Source: Bacteroidota bacterium (GTDB lineage Bacteria; Bacteroidota; Bacteroidia; JABDFU01). From it: 37,540 bases of DNA. The notes beneath the pieces are model-generated. The model searched no databases, was not told where the DNA came from, and worked only from the letters and a program-made list of their open reading frames with translations. The stretch spans positions 988 through 38,527 of the forward strand of contig JABDFU010000017.1 of assembly GCA_013286385.1 (NCBI GenBank), read 5' to 3'. Shown here piece after piece: positions 10,734 to 19,145 of this stretch; position 1 is the stretch's first letter; the number at the start of each line of letters is the position of its first letter. The position numbers and the translations under genes are program-made.

Positions 10734-10796
10734 GTACATTAGTACTTCATGCCTGAACGTACTATCTAAAAGTACCACACTAAAGGTACTATCTAA
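10734..10796. promoter_or_regulatory. Cluster of five GTAC sites, possible operator
   Basis: GTAC occurs at 10734, 10742, 10759, 10772 and 10786, five times in about 55 bases. AGTACC (10771-10776) and GGTACT (10785-10790) form a perfect 6-bp inverted repeat with an 8-base spacer. The 11-mer GTACTATCTAA occurs twice (10759-10769 and 10786-10796), 27 bases apart. The cluster lies between two divergent genes. Its regulator is unknown. Confidence 0.45.
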
Positions 10797-10833
10797 TTAT
10801 GAAGGAATGCTGAAATTATGAAGGAATGCTGAA
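10796..10833 (+). repeat. 19-bp exact tandem duplication over a start codon
   Basis: ATTATGAAGGAATGCTGAA is present twice without interruption (10796-10814 and 10815-10833). The second copy holds the ATG at 10826 of the small basic protein. The ATGs in the first copy run into stop codons after a few triplets. Confidence 0.95.
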
Positions 10834-11146
10834 CAAACCCAGACACGTCTTTTTTTTGTTTCTGCTTTTTTTAAGCCTGGCTGGATTTTCCCAAACAACC
10901 GCTCCTAAAAAGGAAGGGCAGGAAGCCCCTAAAACAGCCTGGGCTCAGCGGAGACTGGCCAAAAAACAATGGTGGGAGCAACGGATTAACGATTGGGAAG
11001 AAAAGAAGAAAATCAGCACCCACGACAAGCGCCTGCAGACCAAGAAAACGCTTAGGAGAATGAAGCAGGACAGGAAAAAGGCAGAGCGCAGCAACAGCAA
11101 TTCAAAGCAAAATTTTTTACAACGTTGGTTTCCAGGCATATTTTAG
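10826..11146 (+). CDS. Small basic exported protein, unknown function
   Basis: A 106-residue protein not recognised as a named family. Residues 1-22 form a clear signal peptide (VFFLFLLFLSLAGFSQ). The mature part is rich in Lys, Arg, Gln and Trp (WAQRRLAKKQWWEQRI, then many KK/RR pairs) and is probably helical, ending in LQRWFPGIF. It sits directly before the sensor kinase gene: its TAG at 11144-11146 is followed at once by an ATG, and the kinase start lies 20 bases on because of a tandem duplication. Co-expression with the kinase is likely; a role in the same signalling path is a guess. Confidence 0.65.
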   Translation: MLNKPRHVFFLFLLFLSLAGFSQTTAPKKEGQEAPKTAWAQRRLAKKQWWEQRINDWEEKKKISTHDKRLQTKKTLRRMKQDRKKAERSNSNSKQNFLQRWFPGIF

Positions 11147-11180
11147 ATGAGAACCGCTACTTTTAGATGAGAACCACGAC
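11141..11180 (+). repeat. 20-bp tandem duplication over the kinase start codon
   Basis: TTTTAGATGAGAACC occurs at 11141-11155 and again at 11161-11175; the full 20-base units match at 18 positions. The first unit holds the stop of the upstream gene and an ATG opening a seven-codon frame. That frame ends with TGA overlapping the real kinase ATG at 11167. Confidence 0.92.
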
Positions 11181-14100
11181 TCGATTCTTAGCCTTTCCGT
11201 TTTTCTTGTTCCGGTTTTACGTCTTCTTTTTAGTATTTGTTCCGGCAACTTTCGGGACCCTGAACGTATTTGCGCAATCCTATTTTTTCCGTAATTACAA
11301 TGTAGAGAACGGTTTGCCGTTTACCCAGGTCAGGGCCATATACCAGGACAGTAAAGGGAATCTCTGGACCGGGGCTCATGGGGGCTTGAGCCGATTCAAC
11401 GGAGCATTTGCCAATTTTGGCCCCAAAGACGGCCTGGTCCACCATTCGGTAACCTGCATTACCGAAGACAAAAAAGGATGCTTGTGGATTGGTACACTCA
11501 AAGGCGTAAGCAAACTGGAAAAAGGTAAATTCACTTCCTATACTGCAAAGGATGGTCTGTCAGATGATAATATAAGAGCCTGTTTAACTGACCTTGAAGG
11601 GAATGTCTGGTTTGCCACTGCAAAGGGACTTACAAAATACGACGGTAAAAGTTTCGAAATCATTGATTCAAAAAAAGGCCTGCCCTCCGTTAATGTAACT
11701 ACAATCTATCAGGATTCCTCCCATACGCTTTGGCTGGGTACGGCCGACGGACTTGTACGTTTGTCCAATGCTAAATTTACTTTTTACACAATGAAGAACG
11801 GCCTGGCTGACAATGCGATTCAGAGTATTTGTGCTGACCGCTGGGGCCGGTTGTGGATAGGTACAAACAACGGGCTCAGCGTATATGCCGGGGGTAAATT
11901 TGCGACGTTCCGTGCGCATCCGGGTTTGAACGATGAAGGAAGTCTGCCGGATAATGATGTGAATGCAATTCAGATGGATTCCAGAGGAAGTGTTTGGGTA
12001 GGAACAAACAATGGATTGTGTAAGATTCTGGAGGGTTCATCAGGTCAGCTGTCTTTTGAAACCTATAGTGTATCCCAGGCGCCTAACAGCAATATTGTGG
12101 AGTGCATGACCCTGGACTACGAAGGAAATATGTGGTTTGGGACACACAACGGACTTTACCGCTACCGCTCTGATATGTTTGCTTTGTTTGGAGAAAAAGA
12201 CGGTCTGAAAAACACCTTTATTTATCCTATTCTCAGGGATGCAACCAACAATCTGTTTGTGGGAACACAGGGCGGAGGATTTTACCTGTACAATGGCAAA
12301 ACCTTTACTCATTTTGGTGCAAAAGAGGGTCTGGTCAATAGCAATGTACATGCTGCGGTTCTGGATAAAGACAAGGTGTTCTGGATAGGGACAGACGGGG
12401 GGCTCAGCAGGTTTGATGGTCATACGTTTAAAAATTACACACGTAAAGACGGCTTGTCCTGTGATTCGGTAACTGAAGTTTACATTGACGATACAGGATT
12501 GATATGGCTGGGAGGTCACACTGGTATTTCAACTTTTGACGGTAAAAGTTTTAAGACCTATGATTTACCCAGGCCTTGTGAAAGTGCGGCTGTTTATGCC
12601 ATACGCAAGGATAAAAACAATACGGTCTGGATAGGTACGTATATCGGAGGACTTTACAAATATGAACATGGAGAAGTTACTTCTTGCACCAGTCAGCTGG
12701 GAATTAAAAGCAGCTCGGTAATCAGCATAGCCGAAAACAAAGCCGGGGATTTGTTTTTCGGAACCCTTGACGGTGTGTTTATGTATTCGGGCAATCAAAC
12801 CGTTCAGTTTTCTGAAGAGGACGGAATGAGTTCTGATCTGGTGTATGTTTTGCTGCTGGATCATAACGCGTCTCTTTGGGTGGGAACAAATCAGGGACTT
12901 AATAAAATCGACATTGATGCCTATAAAAAAACGGGACACAAAGTTATTAAACCGTATACCCAGGAAGAAGGTTTTCAGGGCGTAGAATGTAACGGAAACG
13001 GAGCCTACGAGGACCCCGACGGTTGCATCTGGTTTGGAACCGTTAACGGTCTGATTAAGTATGCCCCCAAAGAAGACTTTTCAAACCCGTTGGAACCAAG
13101 GACGGCAATTACATCCGTCAGTTTTGCAGACCGGGACACCCTACTTCCCGATTCGAGTCACTTAGGGTACGACAGGAATACACTGACCTTTAATTTTGCA
13201 AGCGTTTGTTTAAGCGATCCTGCTAAAGTTCTTTACAAGTATAAACTTGAAGGAGTGGACCGGGACTGGTCGCTTGCGACCAAAGGAAATTTTGTGAAGT
13301 ACTCGGGGCTTCAGCCGGGCAATTATGTATTTAAAGTCAGGGGTTCCAATACTGAAAATATCTGGAACGCAAAGCCAGTATCACTTTCCTTTACAATCGT
13401 TCCGCCTTATTGGAAAACCTGGTGGTTTCGGCTGTTAAGTATCGGATTCGGTCTTGCGCTGGTTTTTCTCTACATCTCCATACGCCTTCAGCAAATCAGG
13501 CGAAAGGAAAAAGAAAAAACCGAGATTCAGAAACGCATTGCCAATATTGAGTTGCTGGCCCTCCGTTACCAGATGAATCCCCATTTTATATTCAACACCA
13601 TGGCATCCATTCAGCATTTTATTTCGAACAATGAGCCCGATGAAGCCATGAAATACCTCAGCCGCTTCGCCAAACTTATGCGGGCGATTATGGATAATTC
13701 AAAACAAAATTCAATCAGCGTCAAAGATGAAATCGATACGCTGAAATTATACCTCGAACTGGAGGACATGCGTTTTTCAAACAAATTCGAATACAGTTTG
13801 TATGTGGATCCGTTAATTGACAGCAATTACGAGGAGATTCCTTCAATGCTTATACAACCCTATGTTGAGAATGCCATTCTGCATGGGCTTTTACCCCGGG
13901 GGGAAAACGGAAAATTAAGTATCCGTTTGACAAAAAACGATAACTTTATTGTATGCAGCATTGAAGATAACGGTGTGGGCCGGGTTCGGTCGGCTGAGCT
14001 GGGAAAGAACAGAGTGAACCAGCACCGTTCAAGGGGGATGTCCATTACAAAGGAACGACTTAGCATACTTAATCACATGAGTGGAAATACCAGTACCCTG

Positions 14101-14187
14101 ACAGAAGAAGTCACAGATTTGTATGATGAAAAAGGAAATCCGGCGGGAACGAAGGTGGTAATAAGGGTTCCGTTGGAAATTACGTAG
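11167..14187 (+). CDS. Propeller-domain sensor histidine kinase (LytS type)
   Basis: A 1006-residue membrane kinase. After an N-terminal signal/anchor (residues 5-37) come 14 repeats of the form [LIV]WxGTxxGLxxY (for example LWTGAHGGLSRF, LWIGTNNGLSVY, IWFGTVNGLIKY), enough for two seven-bladed periplasmic propellers. Then comes a Y_Y_Y-type domain (YKYKLEGVDRDW to FKVRGSN), one membrane helix (about 754-776) and a short coiled coil. The cytoplasmic His_kinase domain has H806 (NPHFIFNTM) and the N-box PYVENAILHG; an HATPase-type end closes the protein. It is followed by its LytTR partner. The ligand is unknown; in Bacteroidetes such kinases sense external compounds. Confidence 0.93.
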   Translation: MRTTTRFLAFPFFLFRFYVFFLVFVPATFGTLNVFAQSYFFRNYNVENGLPFTQVRAIYQDSKGNLWTGAHGGLSRFNGAFANFGPKDGLVHHSVTCITEDKKGCLWIGTLKGVSKLEKGKFTSYTAKDGLSDDNIRACLTDLEGNVWFATAKGLTKYDGKSFEIIDSKKGLPSVNVTTIYQDSSHTLWLGTADGLVRLSNAKFTFYTMKNGLADNAIQSICADRWGRLWIGTNNGLSVYAGGKFATFRAHPGLNDEGSLPDNDVNAIQMDSRGSVWVGTNNGLCKILEGSSGQLSFETYSVSQAPNSNIVECMTLDYEGNMWFGTHNGLYRYRSDMFALFGEKDGLKNTFIYPILRDATNNLFVGTQGGGFYLYNGKTFTHFGAKEGLVNSNVHAAVLDKDKVFWIGTDGGLSRFDGHTFKNYTRKDGLSCDSVTEVYIDDTGLIWLGGHTGISTFDGKSFKTYDLPRPCESAAVYAIRKDKNNTVWIGTYIGGLYKYEHGEVTSCTSQLGIKSSSVISIAENKAGDLFFGTLDGVFMYSGNQTVQFSEEDGMSSDLVYVLLLDHNASLWVGTNQGLNKIDIDAYKKTGHKVIKPYTQEEGFQGVECNGNGAYEDPDGCIWFGTVNGLIKYAPKEDFSNPLEPRTAITSVSFADRDTLLPDSSHLGYDRNTLTFNFASVCLSDPAKVLYKYKLEGVDRDWSLATKGNFVKYSGLQPGNYVFKVRGSNTENIWNAKPVSLSFTIVPPYWKTWWFRLLSIGFGLALVFLYISIRLQQIRRKEKEKTEIQKRIANIELLALRYQMNPHFIFNTMASIQHFISNNEPDEAMKYLSRFAKLMRAIMDNSKQNSISVKDEIDTLKLYLELEDMRFSNKFEYSLYVDPLIDSNYEEIPSMLIQPYVENAILHGLLPRGENGKLSIRLTKNDNFIVCSIEDNGVGRVRSAELGKNRVNQHRSRGMSITKERLSILNHMSGNTSTLTEEVTDLYDEKGNPAGTKVVIRVPLEIT

Positions 14188-14212
14188 ATTAGCAACCGGC
14201 AGTTCGCTAATC
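14187..14212 (+). promoter_or_regulatory. Hairpin between kinase and response regulator
   Basis: GATTAGC (14187-14193) and GCTAATC (14206-14212) are a perfect inverted repeat. The inner AAC/GTT extends the stem to ten pairs with one bulged C. It lies in the 47-base gap between kinase and regulator and resembles the AGCGAATAG-type repeats seen elsewhere. It could stabilise, process or partly end the transcript. Confidence 0.45.
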
Positions 14213-14234
14213 GTTAAAAAGAAAAATTCGAAAT

Positions 14235-14978
14235 ATGAAAGCCATACTAGTTGACGACGAAAACGGTTCACGTGAATCCCTGGCCAAACTCATCGAAAAA
14301 AACTGTCTTCAGGTGCAGATTGTAGCCAAGGTCAACTCCATGCAGGCAGGGCTTACGGCTATTCAGCAGCACGAACCCGAACTGGTTTTTCTGGATATTG
14401 AAATGCCAAACGGAAGCGGCTTCGACATGCTGGAAAAAATAAAGGACATCGATTTTGACGTTATTTTTACAACGGCCTACGACCAGTATGCCATACGTGC
14501 CATAAAATTCAGCGCGGTAGATTACCTTCTAAAGCCGGTTGCTGCTGAAGAGCTTATGTCAGCTGTAAAACGGGTTGAAGATAAACGGGAAACAAAAAAA
14601 GCCCATGCCGACAAATACCAGGTTCTGCTTTCGAACATGAAAGGAGAAAGCAAACTTAAAAAAGTGGCTATTCCGGATGGGGACGGCCTTATTTTTGTAA
14701 GTCTGAGCGATATTATTCGCTGTGATTCGGATGGAAATTATACTTACTTTATTTTAAGCAATGGCAAGAAAGTGGTTTCCTCCAGAACTCTTGGCGAATA
14801 CGAAGAAATGTTTGAAGGAGAGAATTTTTTCAGGATTCACCGCTCCCACCTGATCAACCTTGATCATGTAAAAAAATACCTCAAGGGTGAAGGTGGATAC
14901 GTAGTTATGTCAGACAACTCTCAGGTAGAGGTTTCCAGAAGAAAGAAGAATGAGTTTCTGGAAAAATTAGCCGTTTAG
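14235..14978 (+). CDS. LytTR-family response regulator
   Basis: A 247-residue two-domain regulator. The receiver domain (1-120) has DDE near the N-terminus, the phosphorylation site D54 (LVFLDIEMPNGSG), TTAYDQYAI and the conserved lysine in LLKPV. The C-terminal LytTR DNA-binding domain (about 145-245) has CDSDGNYTYF, SSRTLGEYE and FFRIHRSHLINLDHVK. It is expected to be phosphorylated by the kinase encoded just upstream and to control transcription of nearby or distant targets. The start at 14235 follows the intercistronic hairpin. Its first residues, MKAILVDDE, are standard. Confidence 0.96.
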   Translation: MKAILVDDENGSRESLAKLIEKNCLQVQIVAKVNSMQAGLTAIQQHEPELVFLDIEMPNGSGFDMLEKIKDIDFDVIFTTAYDQYAIRAIKFSAVDYLLKPVAAEELMSAVKRVEDKRETKKAHADKYQVLLSNMKGESKLKKVAIPDGDGLIFVSLSDIIRCDSDGNYTYFILSNGKKVVSSRTLGEYEEMFEGENFFRIHRSHLINLDHVKKYLKGEGGYVVMSDNSQVEVSRRKKNEFLEKLAV

Positions 14979-15000
14979 AATAGTTCCAAAGTCAGCTTCG

Positions 15001-15138
15001 GACTTGACCCTCACCAATCAGGCTGGAATACCCATTGCGAGCGGTATGTATCTGATCCATGTCAATGCTCCCGGAGTAGGAGAAAAGATACTGAAATGAT
15101 TCGGCGTTTTACGCCCGGCTGATTTGAGCACGTTCTAA
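15001..15138 (+). pseudogene. Relic of a paralogue of the 1373-residue exported protein (3' end only)
   Basis: These 46 codons align without gaps to the last 46 codons of the gene at 19146-23267 (its positions 23130-23267), with about 115 of 138 bases identical. The translation matches LTNQAGIPIASGMYL, NAPGVGEK and FGVLRPADLSTF, including the same final stop. Most differences are at third positions, so the copy evolved as a functional gene for some time. It is now dead: one Trp has become Leu (TTG), another is TGA, and everything upstream is missing. It begins only 22 bases after the response regulator stop. The rest of the gap to 15374 holds no gene, only the promoter of the TonB receptor. 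Confidence 0.92.
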
Positions 15139-15291
15139 GCAGCGAACTAAATCCTGCCATTTAAACCCCGATTCCCGCCATTTAAATGTTCATACCCTCC
15201 GTCCGGAAGAAGTTGAAAATTCAGGTGCTTTTCATTCGTATTATTGTTGCAAGACCAGATCAAAACAGCGAAATATGTATGGAAAAATAAA

Positions 15292-15324
15292 TTTGCAAAA
15301 ATTTGGCATTTATTCCTATATTCG
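15292..15324 (+). promoter_or_regulatory. Promoter of the TonB receptor operon
   Basis: TTTG at 15292-15295 and TATATTCG at 15317-15324 are 21 bases apart, fitting the Bacteroidota TTTG-N19-21-TAnnTTTG pattern. Transcription would start near 15331, downstream of the in-frame TTG at 15303, supporting the ATG at 15375 as the start. Confidence 0.55.
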
Positions 15325-15374
15325 CCCTTCATTTTGCAAGAAAGACCGAATTCTTTAACATAAATTTTGCCCCT

Positions 15375-18300
15375 ATGCAACGAAAGCTACTTCTTCTTTT
15401 CATTTTTGTCATTTTCGGTACCGTTTTCTTACAAGCTCAGACCGGTTCTATTAAAGTAAAACTGGTTGACAAAAAAACACACGACCCAATGCCTTTTGCC
15501 AACGTTGTGGTTGAACAAGGAGGAGTAAAAGTTGTGGGAAATCAAACGAATTTTGACGGAGAAATATACTTCTCCGCTCTTCCCCCCGGAAAATACGATG
15601 TAAAAGCAAGTTTTATCGGCTATCAGACCATTCAGAAAACAGGTGTACTTATTTTGGTCGATGCCACTCAGTACCTGCAGTTTGATATGGAAGACCTGGG
15701 CGGGGTGCAAATGAAAGAAGTGCAGGTGGTGGCCGCCGCAGTTGAACTTATTTCCAAGGGGATCTCCACAGAAAAAACAGTTACACGTGAAGACTGGAAC
15801 GAAATTGCAACCAAGGATGTGAACACAGTGGTAGCTACCGGAGCAGGTATATTTCAAGCGGACAGGGGACAGGCCATTAACATGCGGGGTGCGCGCGGAG
15901 ATGCCACTTCTTATTTTGTGGACGGGGTGCAGGTACCTGCAGGAAGTGCGCTGGGTATAGCCCAGCAGGGTATTGAACAGATCACCACCATTTCGGGTGG
16001 TTTGCCGGCTCAGTATGGTAATGCGCTGGGAGGAGTTATTGCGATCACAACCAGAGGAGTTCAGCCCAATTTCTTTGCCACTGTCGGAGCTGAAACTTCT
16101 GAATACCTGGATGCGTTCGGGGAAAACATGGGGCAGTTCAGCATCGGCAGTCCGATTTACCAAAAGCGGGATACTGCAGGGCACAAAAAAGCGGTCGTAG
16201 GTTTTATCCTTTCGGGTGATTTTACTCACGACAAAGACCCCAGTCCATCTCCTGTCGGAGCTTATGCCGTAAATGCTTCGACCTTGAACGGGCTGAATGC
16301 CAATCCGCTGATGGTTTCTCCTGAAGGAGGATCGAATGTATACAGCGCAGCCTACATTAACCCCGGCAACATTTACCAGATTCCTTACCGCCCCGATGTA
16401 GCCGCCACAGGAATTAATCTGAACGGTAAGCTGAAGTTTGCCATCAGTGACAATACCGATCTGACCATTGGCGGACGCTATGGCTATGGTAATTCCCAGG
16501 CCTCCGTCTATCAGTTTGAACTGTTCAACCCTTCCCAGAACCCTCAGACCATTGGAAGTTCTTTCAATATTAATGCCCGTCTGGTCGCTCGTTTCAATAC
16601 CAGGACCGAGGACGACAAAAGCAAAACATCTTCACTTATTACCAACGAAGTGTTTACCATTCAGGGCGAGTGGACCAGGGATAAGTCAACCGTTCAGGAT
16701 GAAAATTACGGGGCCAACATTTTTAATTACGGATATATCGGAAAATTCGATATCATTACCGGAAAGCAGAATTACTTTTACGACGAAGGAAACAATCAGG
16801 GCCAGTATGTTTCGAACTACGCCTGGGATCCTACCAAGCGTGCTCTGGTGCAGCAAGGGTTGCCGGGAGATTCGCTGGTTCTATTCACTCCGGGAACAGC
16901 CAATCCGAACGCTTCGGCCTATACATCTGACTTTTACAGTCTGAGAAACGGTAATCCGGTACACGACTTCAATGAAATTCAGACCGGCCTGGGCCTTCTC
17001 AACGGAGATGCCCCTCAGAATTTGTATTCAACCTGGTACAATACCGGGACCGTGTACAACGGATATGCCAAGACGAACAACGATCAGATACGTTTCTACA
17101 CCAATTTTGCAGCCAGTATAAAGAATCACAATATTCAGGCAGGATTTGATTTTGCACAAAGCATACAAAGTTCTTATAGTCTTGCTCCCCAGGGGCTTTG
17201 GACACTTATGCGTCAGCTGGCCAACAGTCATTTGTCTCAAATGGATCTAGCCAATCCGATTTACAGCAAAGAAGGACTTTACAATGTGATCTCCTACAAT
17301 CCAAGAGTTGACAGTGCAGCCCAGACCCAATTTGACAAGAGTCTGAGGGCAAAGCTGGGGCTTGGCCAATACAGCAACACTATAATCAATACCGACGGAC
17401 TCAATCCCAGCTTCTATTCTCTGAACATGTTCAGCCCCGACAACCTGCTCAATCAGGGCAGTGCATTGGTATCCTATAACGGTTACGACTATACCGGTAA
17501 CAAACTGAGCGGCAGCGCCAACGATCCCAGTTTTACGGGATACTTCACCAACAAGGATGCTGCGGGGAACTACACCCGTGAGGCCGGAGCCTTTGAACCG
17601 ATCTATATTTCAGGATATGTTCAGGACCAGTTCGATATTCAGGATCTGAAAGTGAGATTGGGTCTGAGGCTGGAGAGCTATGATGCGAACCAGGAAGTCA
17701 TGAAAGATCCGTTTTCGCTCTATGCCATTAAAACCGTGGGCGAGGTTACCGGACTTGGCGCCGCACCGTCGAATATTCCAAGCAATTATGTGGTGTACGT
17801 GAACAATCCGACAGACCCTACACAGATCATCGGTTACCGCAATCCGAATTCTTCTATTGCAGCTCCCCAGTGGTTCACTCCTCAGGGGGTTTTGGTTAAC
17901 AATCCAACAGTACTGTCAAACAATGCCGGTGTCAGTCAGCTGTATCCTTATCTGGTGAATCCGAATTCAAACTCGACAACTATTTCTACCGATGGGGCTT
18001 TCAAGAATTACAGTCCGGCTATTAACCTGATGCCCCGTATCGCATTCGCATTTCCGATTTCAGATCTTGCCAAGTTTCAGGCCAACTACGATATCGTAAC
18101 CCAGGCTCCGACTCTGGGAACAAATTATGCCAATCCCTTTCAATACCTTTCCTGGGCCTACAGCGCACAAAGCCCTTTTCTCACCAACCCCGGACTGCTT
18201 CCCCAGCAGACCACCAATTACGAAATCGGTTACAACCAGTACCTGAGTGATCGAAAGAATTCAGCCATTACCATTACTGTATTTTATAAGGAACTCAGGA

Positions 18301-19133
18301 ATATGGAGGACGTGGTCGGGGTGGTGGATGCTTATCCTTCCCAGTATACTACCTATGGAAGTATCGATTTTGCTACGGTAAAAGGCGGTTCGGTAATTTA
18401 TGAAATGCGACGCACCAAGAATTTTCGCATGACGGCCAATTATACCCTGCAGTTTGCAGACGGAACCGGTTCCTCTGCTGCGGACGGAATCAATCTGGTC
18501 AATGCCGGTTTACCAAACTTAAGAACACTTATCCCTTTAAGTTACGACCGCCGCCATACGTTTAACGTAGTGGCTGACTACAGGTACGGAAACAGAACCG
18601 ATTACAATGGTCCGATATGGATTATGCACAAAGGAAAAGAAGGAGAAAAGATTATAAAGATTCTTGAAGATGTTGGATTTAACCTTACCGCCACTGCAGG
18701 CTCAGGAACTCCTTACAGTCGTCAGGCGAATGTAACAGAAGCTGCTGCCTTCGGTATACAGTTCAGATCAGCTCTGGAAGGTTCCCCCAACGGATCGAAC
18801 CTGCCCTGGGCTTACCGCCTGGATTTTAAAGTGGACAAGAGCATGATGGTTACCTGGAAGCCAGAAAAAGACGGTAAGGCGGCCAAGAAGGGCCGCCTGA
18901 ATGTCTATGTCAGGGTACTTAACCTTCTTAATACCCAGAACGTGCTTGCCGTTTACCGTTACACCGGCAATCCCAATGACGACGGCTTCCTGAGTTCTCC
19001 TGCAGGTCAGCAATATGTTGCAGCCCAGAACAGTCCCTCTGCATTCACAAGTCTTTACAAGATTGCAGTGAACTACCCCGGGAATTACAGCATACCGCGT
19101 AGCATAATGGTTGGTTTTATAATGGACATTTAA
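15375..19133 (+). CDS. TonB-dependent outer-membrane receptor (SusC-like)
   Basis: A 1252-residue outer-membrane transporter. The signal peptide is residues 1-20 (LLLLFIFVIFGTVFLQAQ). Next come a carboxypeptidase-regulatory-like domain (GSIKVKLVDKKTHDPMPFANV), a plug domain (MRGARGDATSYFVDGVQV, ISGGLPAQYGNALGGVIAITTRG) and a long beta-barrel. The barrel ends in RSIMVGFIMDI. The ATG at 15375 was chosen because the signal peptide begins there and the promoter maps after the alternative TTG at 15303. It is followed 12 bases later by the giant exported protein and then a PorV/PorQ-like protein, so the three probably work together. The substrate is unknown; no SusD is present. Confidence 0.93.
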   Translation: MQRKLLLLFIFVIFGTVFLQAQTGSIKVKLVDKKTHDPMPFANVVVEQGGVKVVGNQTNFDGEIYFSALPPGKYDVKASFIGYQTIQKTGVLILVDATQYLQFDMEDLGGVQMKEVQVVAAAVELISKGISTEKTVTREDWNEIATKDVNTVVATGAGIFQADRGQAINMRGARGDATSYFVDGVQVPAGSALGIAQQGIEQITTISGGLPAQYGNALGGVIAITTRGVQPNFFATVGAETSEYLDAFGENMGQFSIGSPIYQKRDTAGHKKAVVGFILSGDFTHDKDPSPSPVGAYAVNASTLNGLNANPLMVSPEGGSNVYSAAYINPGNIYQIPYRPDVAATGINLNGKLKFAISDNTDLTIGGRYGYGNSQASVYQFELFNPSQNPQTIGSSFNINARLVARFNTRTEDDKSKTSSLITNEVFTIQGEWTRDKSTVQDENYGANIFNYGYIGKFDIITGKQNYFYDEGNNQGQYVSNYAWDPTKRALVQQGLPGDSLVLFTPGTANPNASAYTSDFYSLRNGNPVHDFNEIQTGLGLLNGDAPQNLYSTWYNTGTVYNGYAKTNNDQIRFYTNFAASIKNHNIQAGFDFAQSIQSSYSLAPQGLWTLMRQLANSHLSQMDLANPIYSKEGLYNVISYNPRVDSAAQTQFDKSLRAKLGLGQYSNTIINTDGLNPSFYSLNMFSPDNLLNQGSALVSYNGYDYTGNKLSGSANDPSFTGYFTNKDAAGNYTREAGAFEPIYISGYVQDQFDIQDLKVRLGLRLESYDANQEVMKDPFSLYAIKTVGEVTGLGAAPSNIPSNYVVYVNNPTDPTQIIGYRNPNSSIAAPQWFTPQGVLVNNPTVLSNNAGVSQLYPYLVNPNSNSTTISTDGAFKNYSPAINLMPRIAFAFPISDLAKFQANYDIVTQAPTLGTNYANPFQYLSWAYSAQSPFLTNPGLLPQQTTNYEIGYNQYLSDRKNSAITITVFYKELRNMEDVVGVVDAYPSQYTTYGSIDFATVKGGSVIYEMRRTKNFRMTANYTLQFADGTGSSAADGINLVNAGLPNLRTLIPLSYDRRHTFNVVADYRYGNRTDYNGPIWIMHKGKEGEKIIKILEDVGFNLTATAGSGTPYSRQANVTEAAAFGIQFRSALEGSPNGSNLPWAYRLDFKVDKSMMVTWKPEKDGKAAKKGRLNVYVRVLNLLNTQNVLAVYRYTGNPNDDGFLSSPAGQQYVAAQNSPSAFTSLYKIAVNYPGNYSIPRSIMVGFIMDI

Positions 19134-19145
19134 ATCGATAGGATA

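Noticed and set aside
12040-12939. Minus-strand open frames of 124-159 codons inside the propeller kinase.
   Set aside because: They are shadows of the repeated WxGT-type coding sequence; no start signals or recognisable domains.
15097-15105. Possible stop-codon recoding (TGA for Trp) in the segment at 15001-15138.
   Set aside because: The same segment has lost all upstream coding sequence and a second conserved Trp has changed to Leu, so ordinary gene death explains the TGA.
15429-16229. A 266-codon minus-strand frame at the start of the TonB receptor gene.
   Set aside because: It is antisense to the signal peptide and plug domain, which are clearly coding; the composition (many His, Cys, Phe) is that of an antisense frame.
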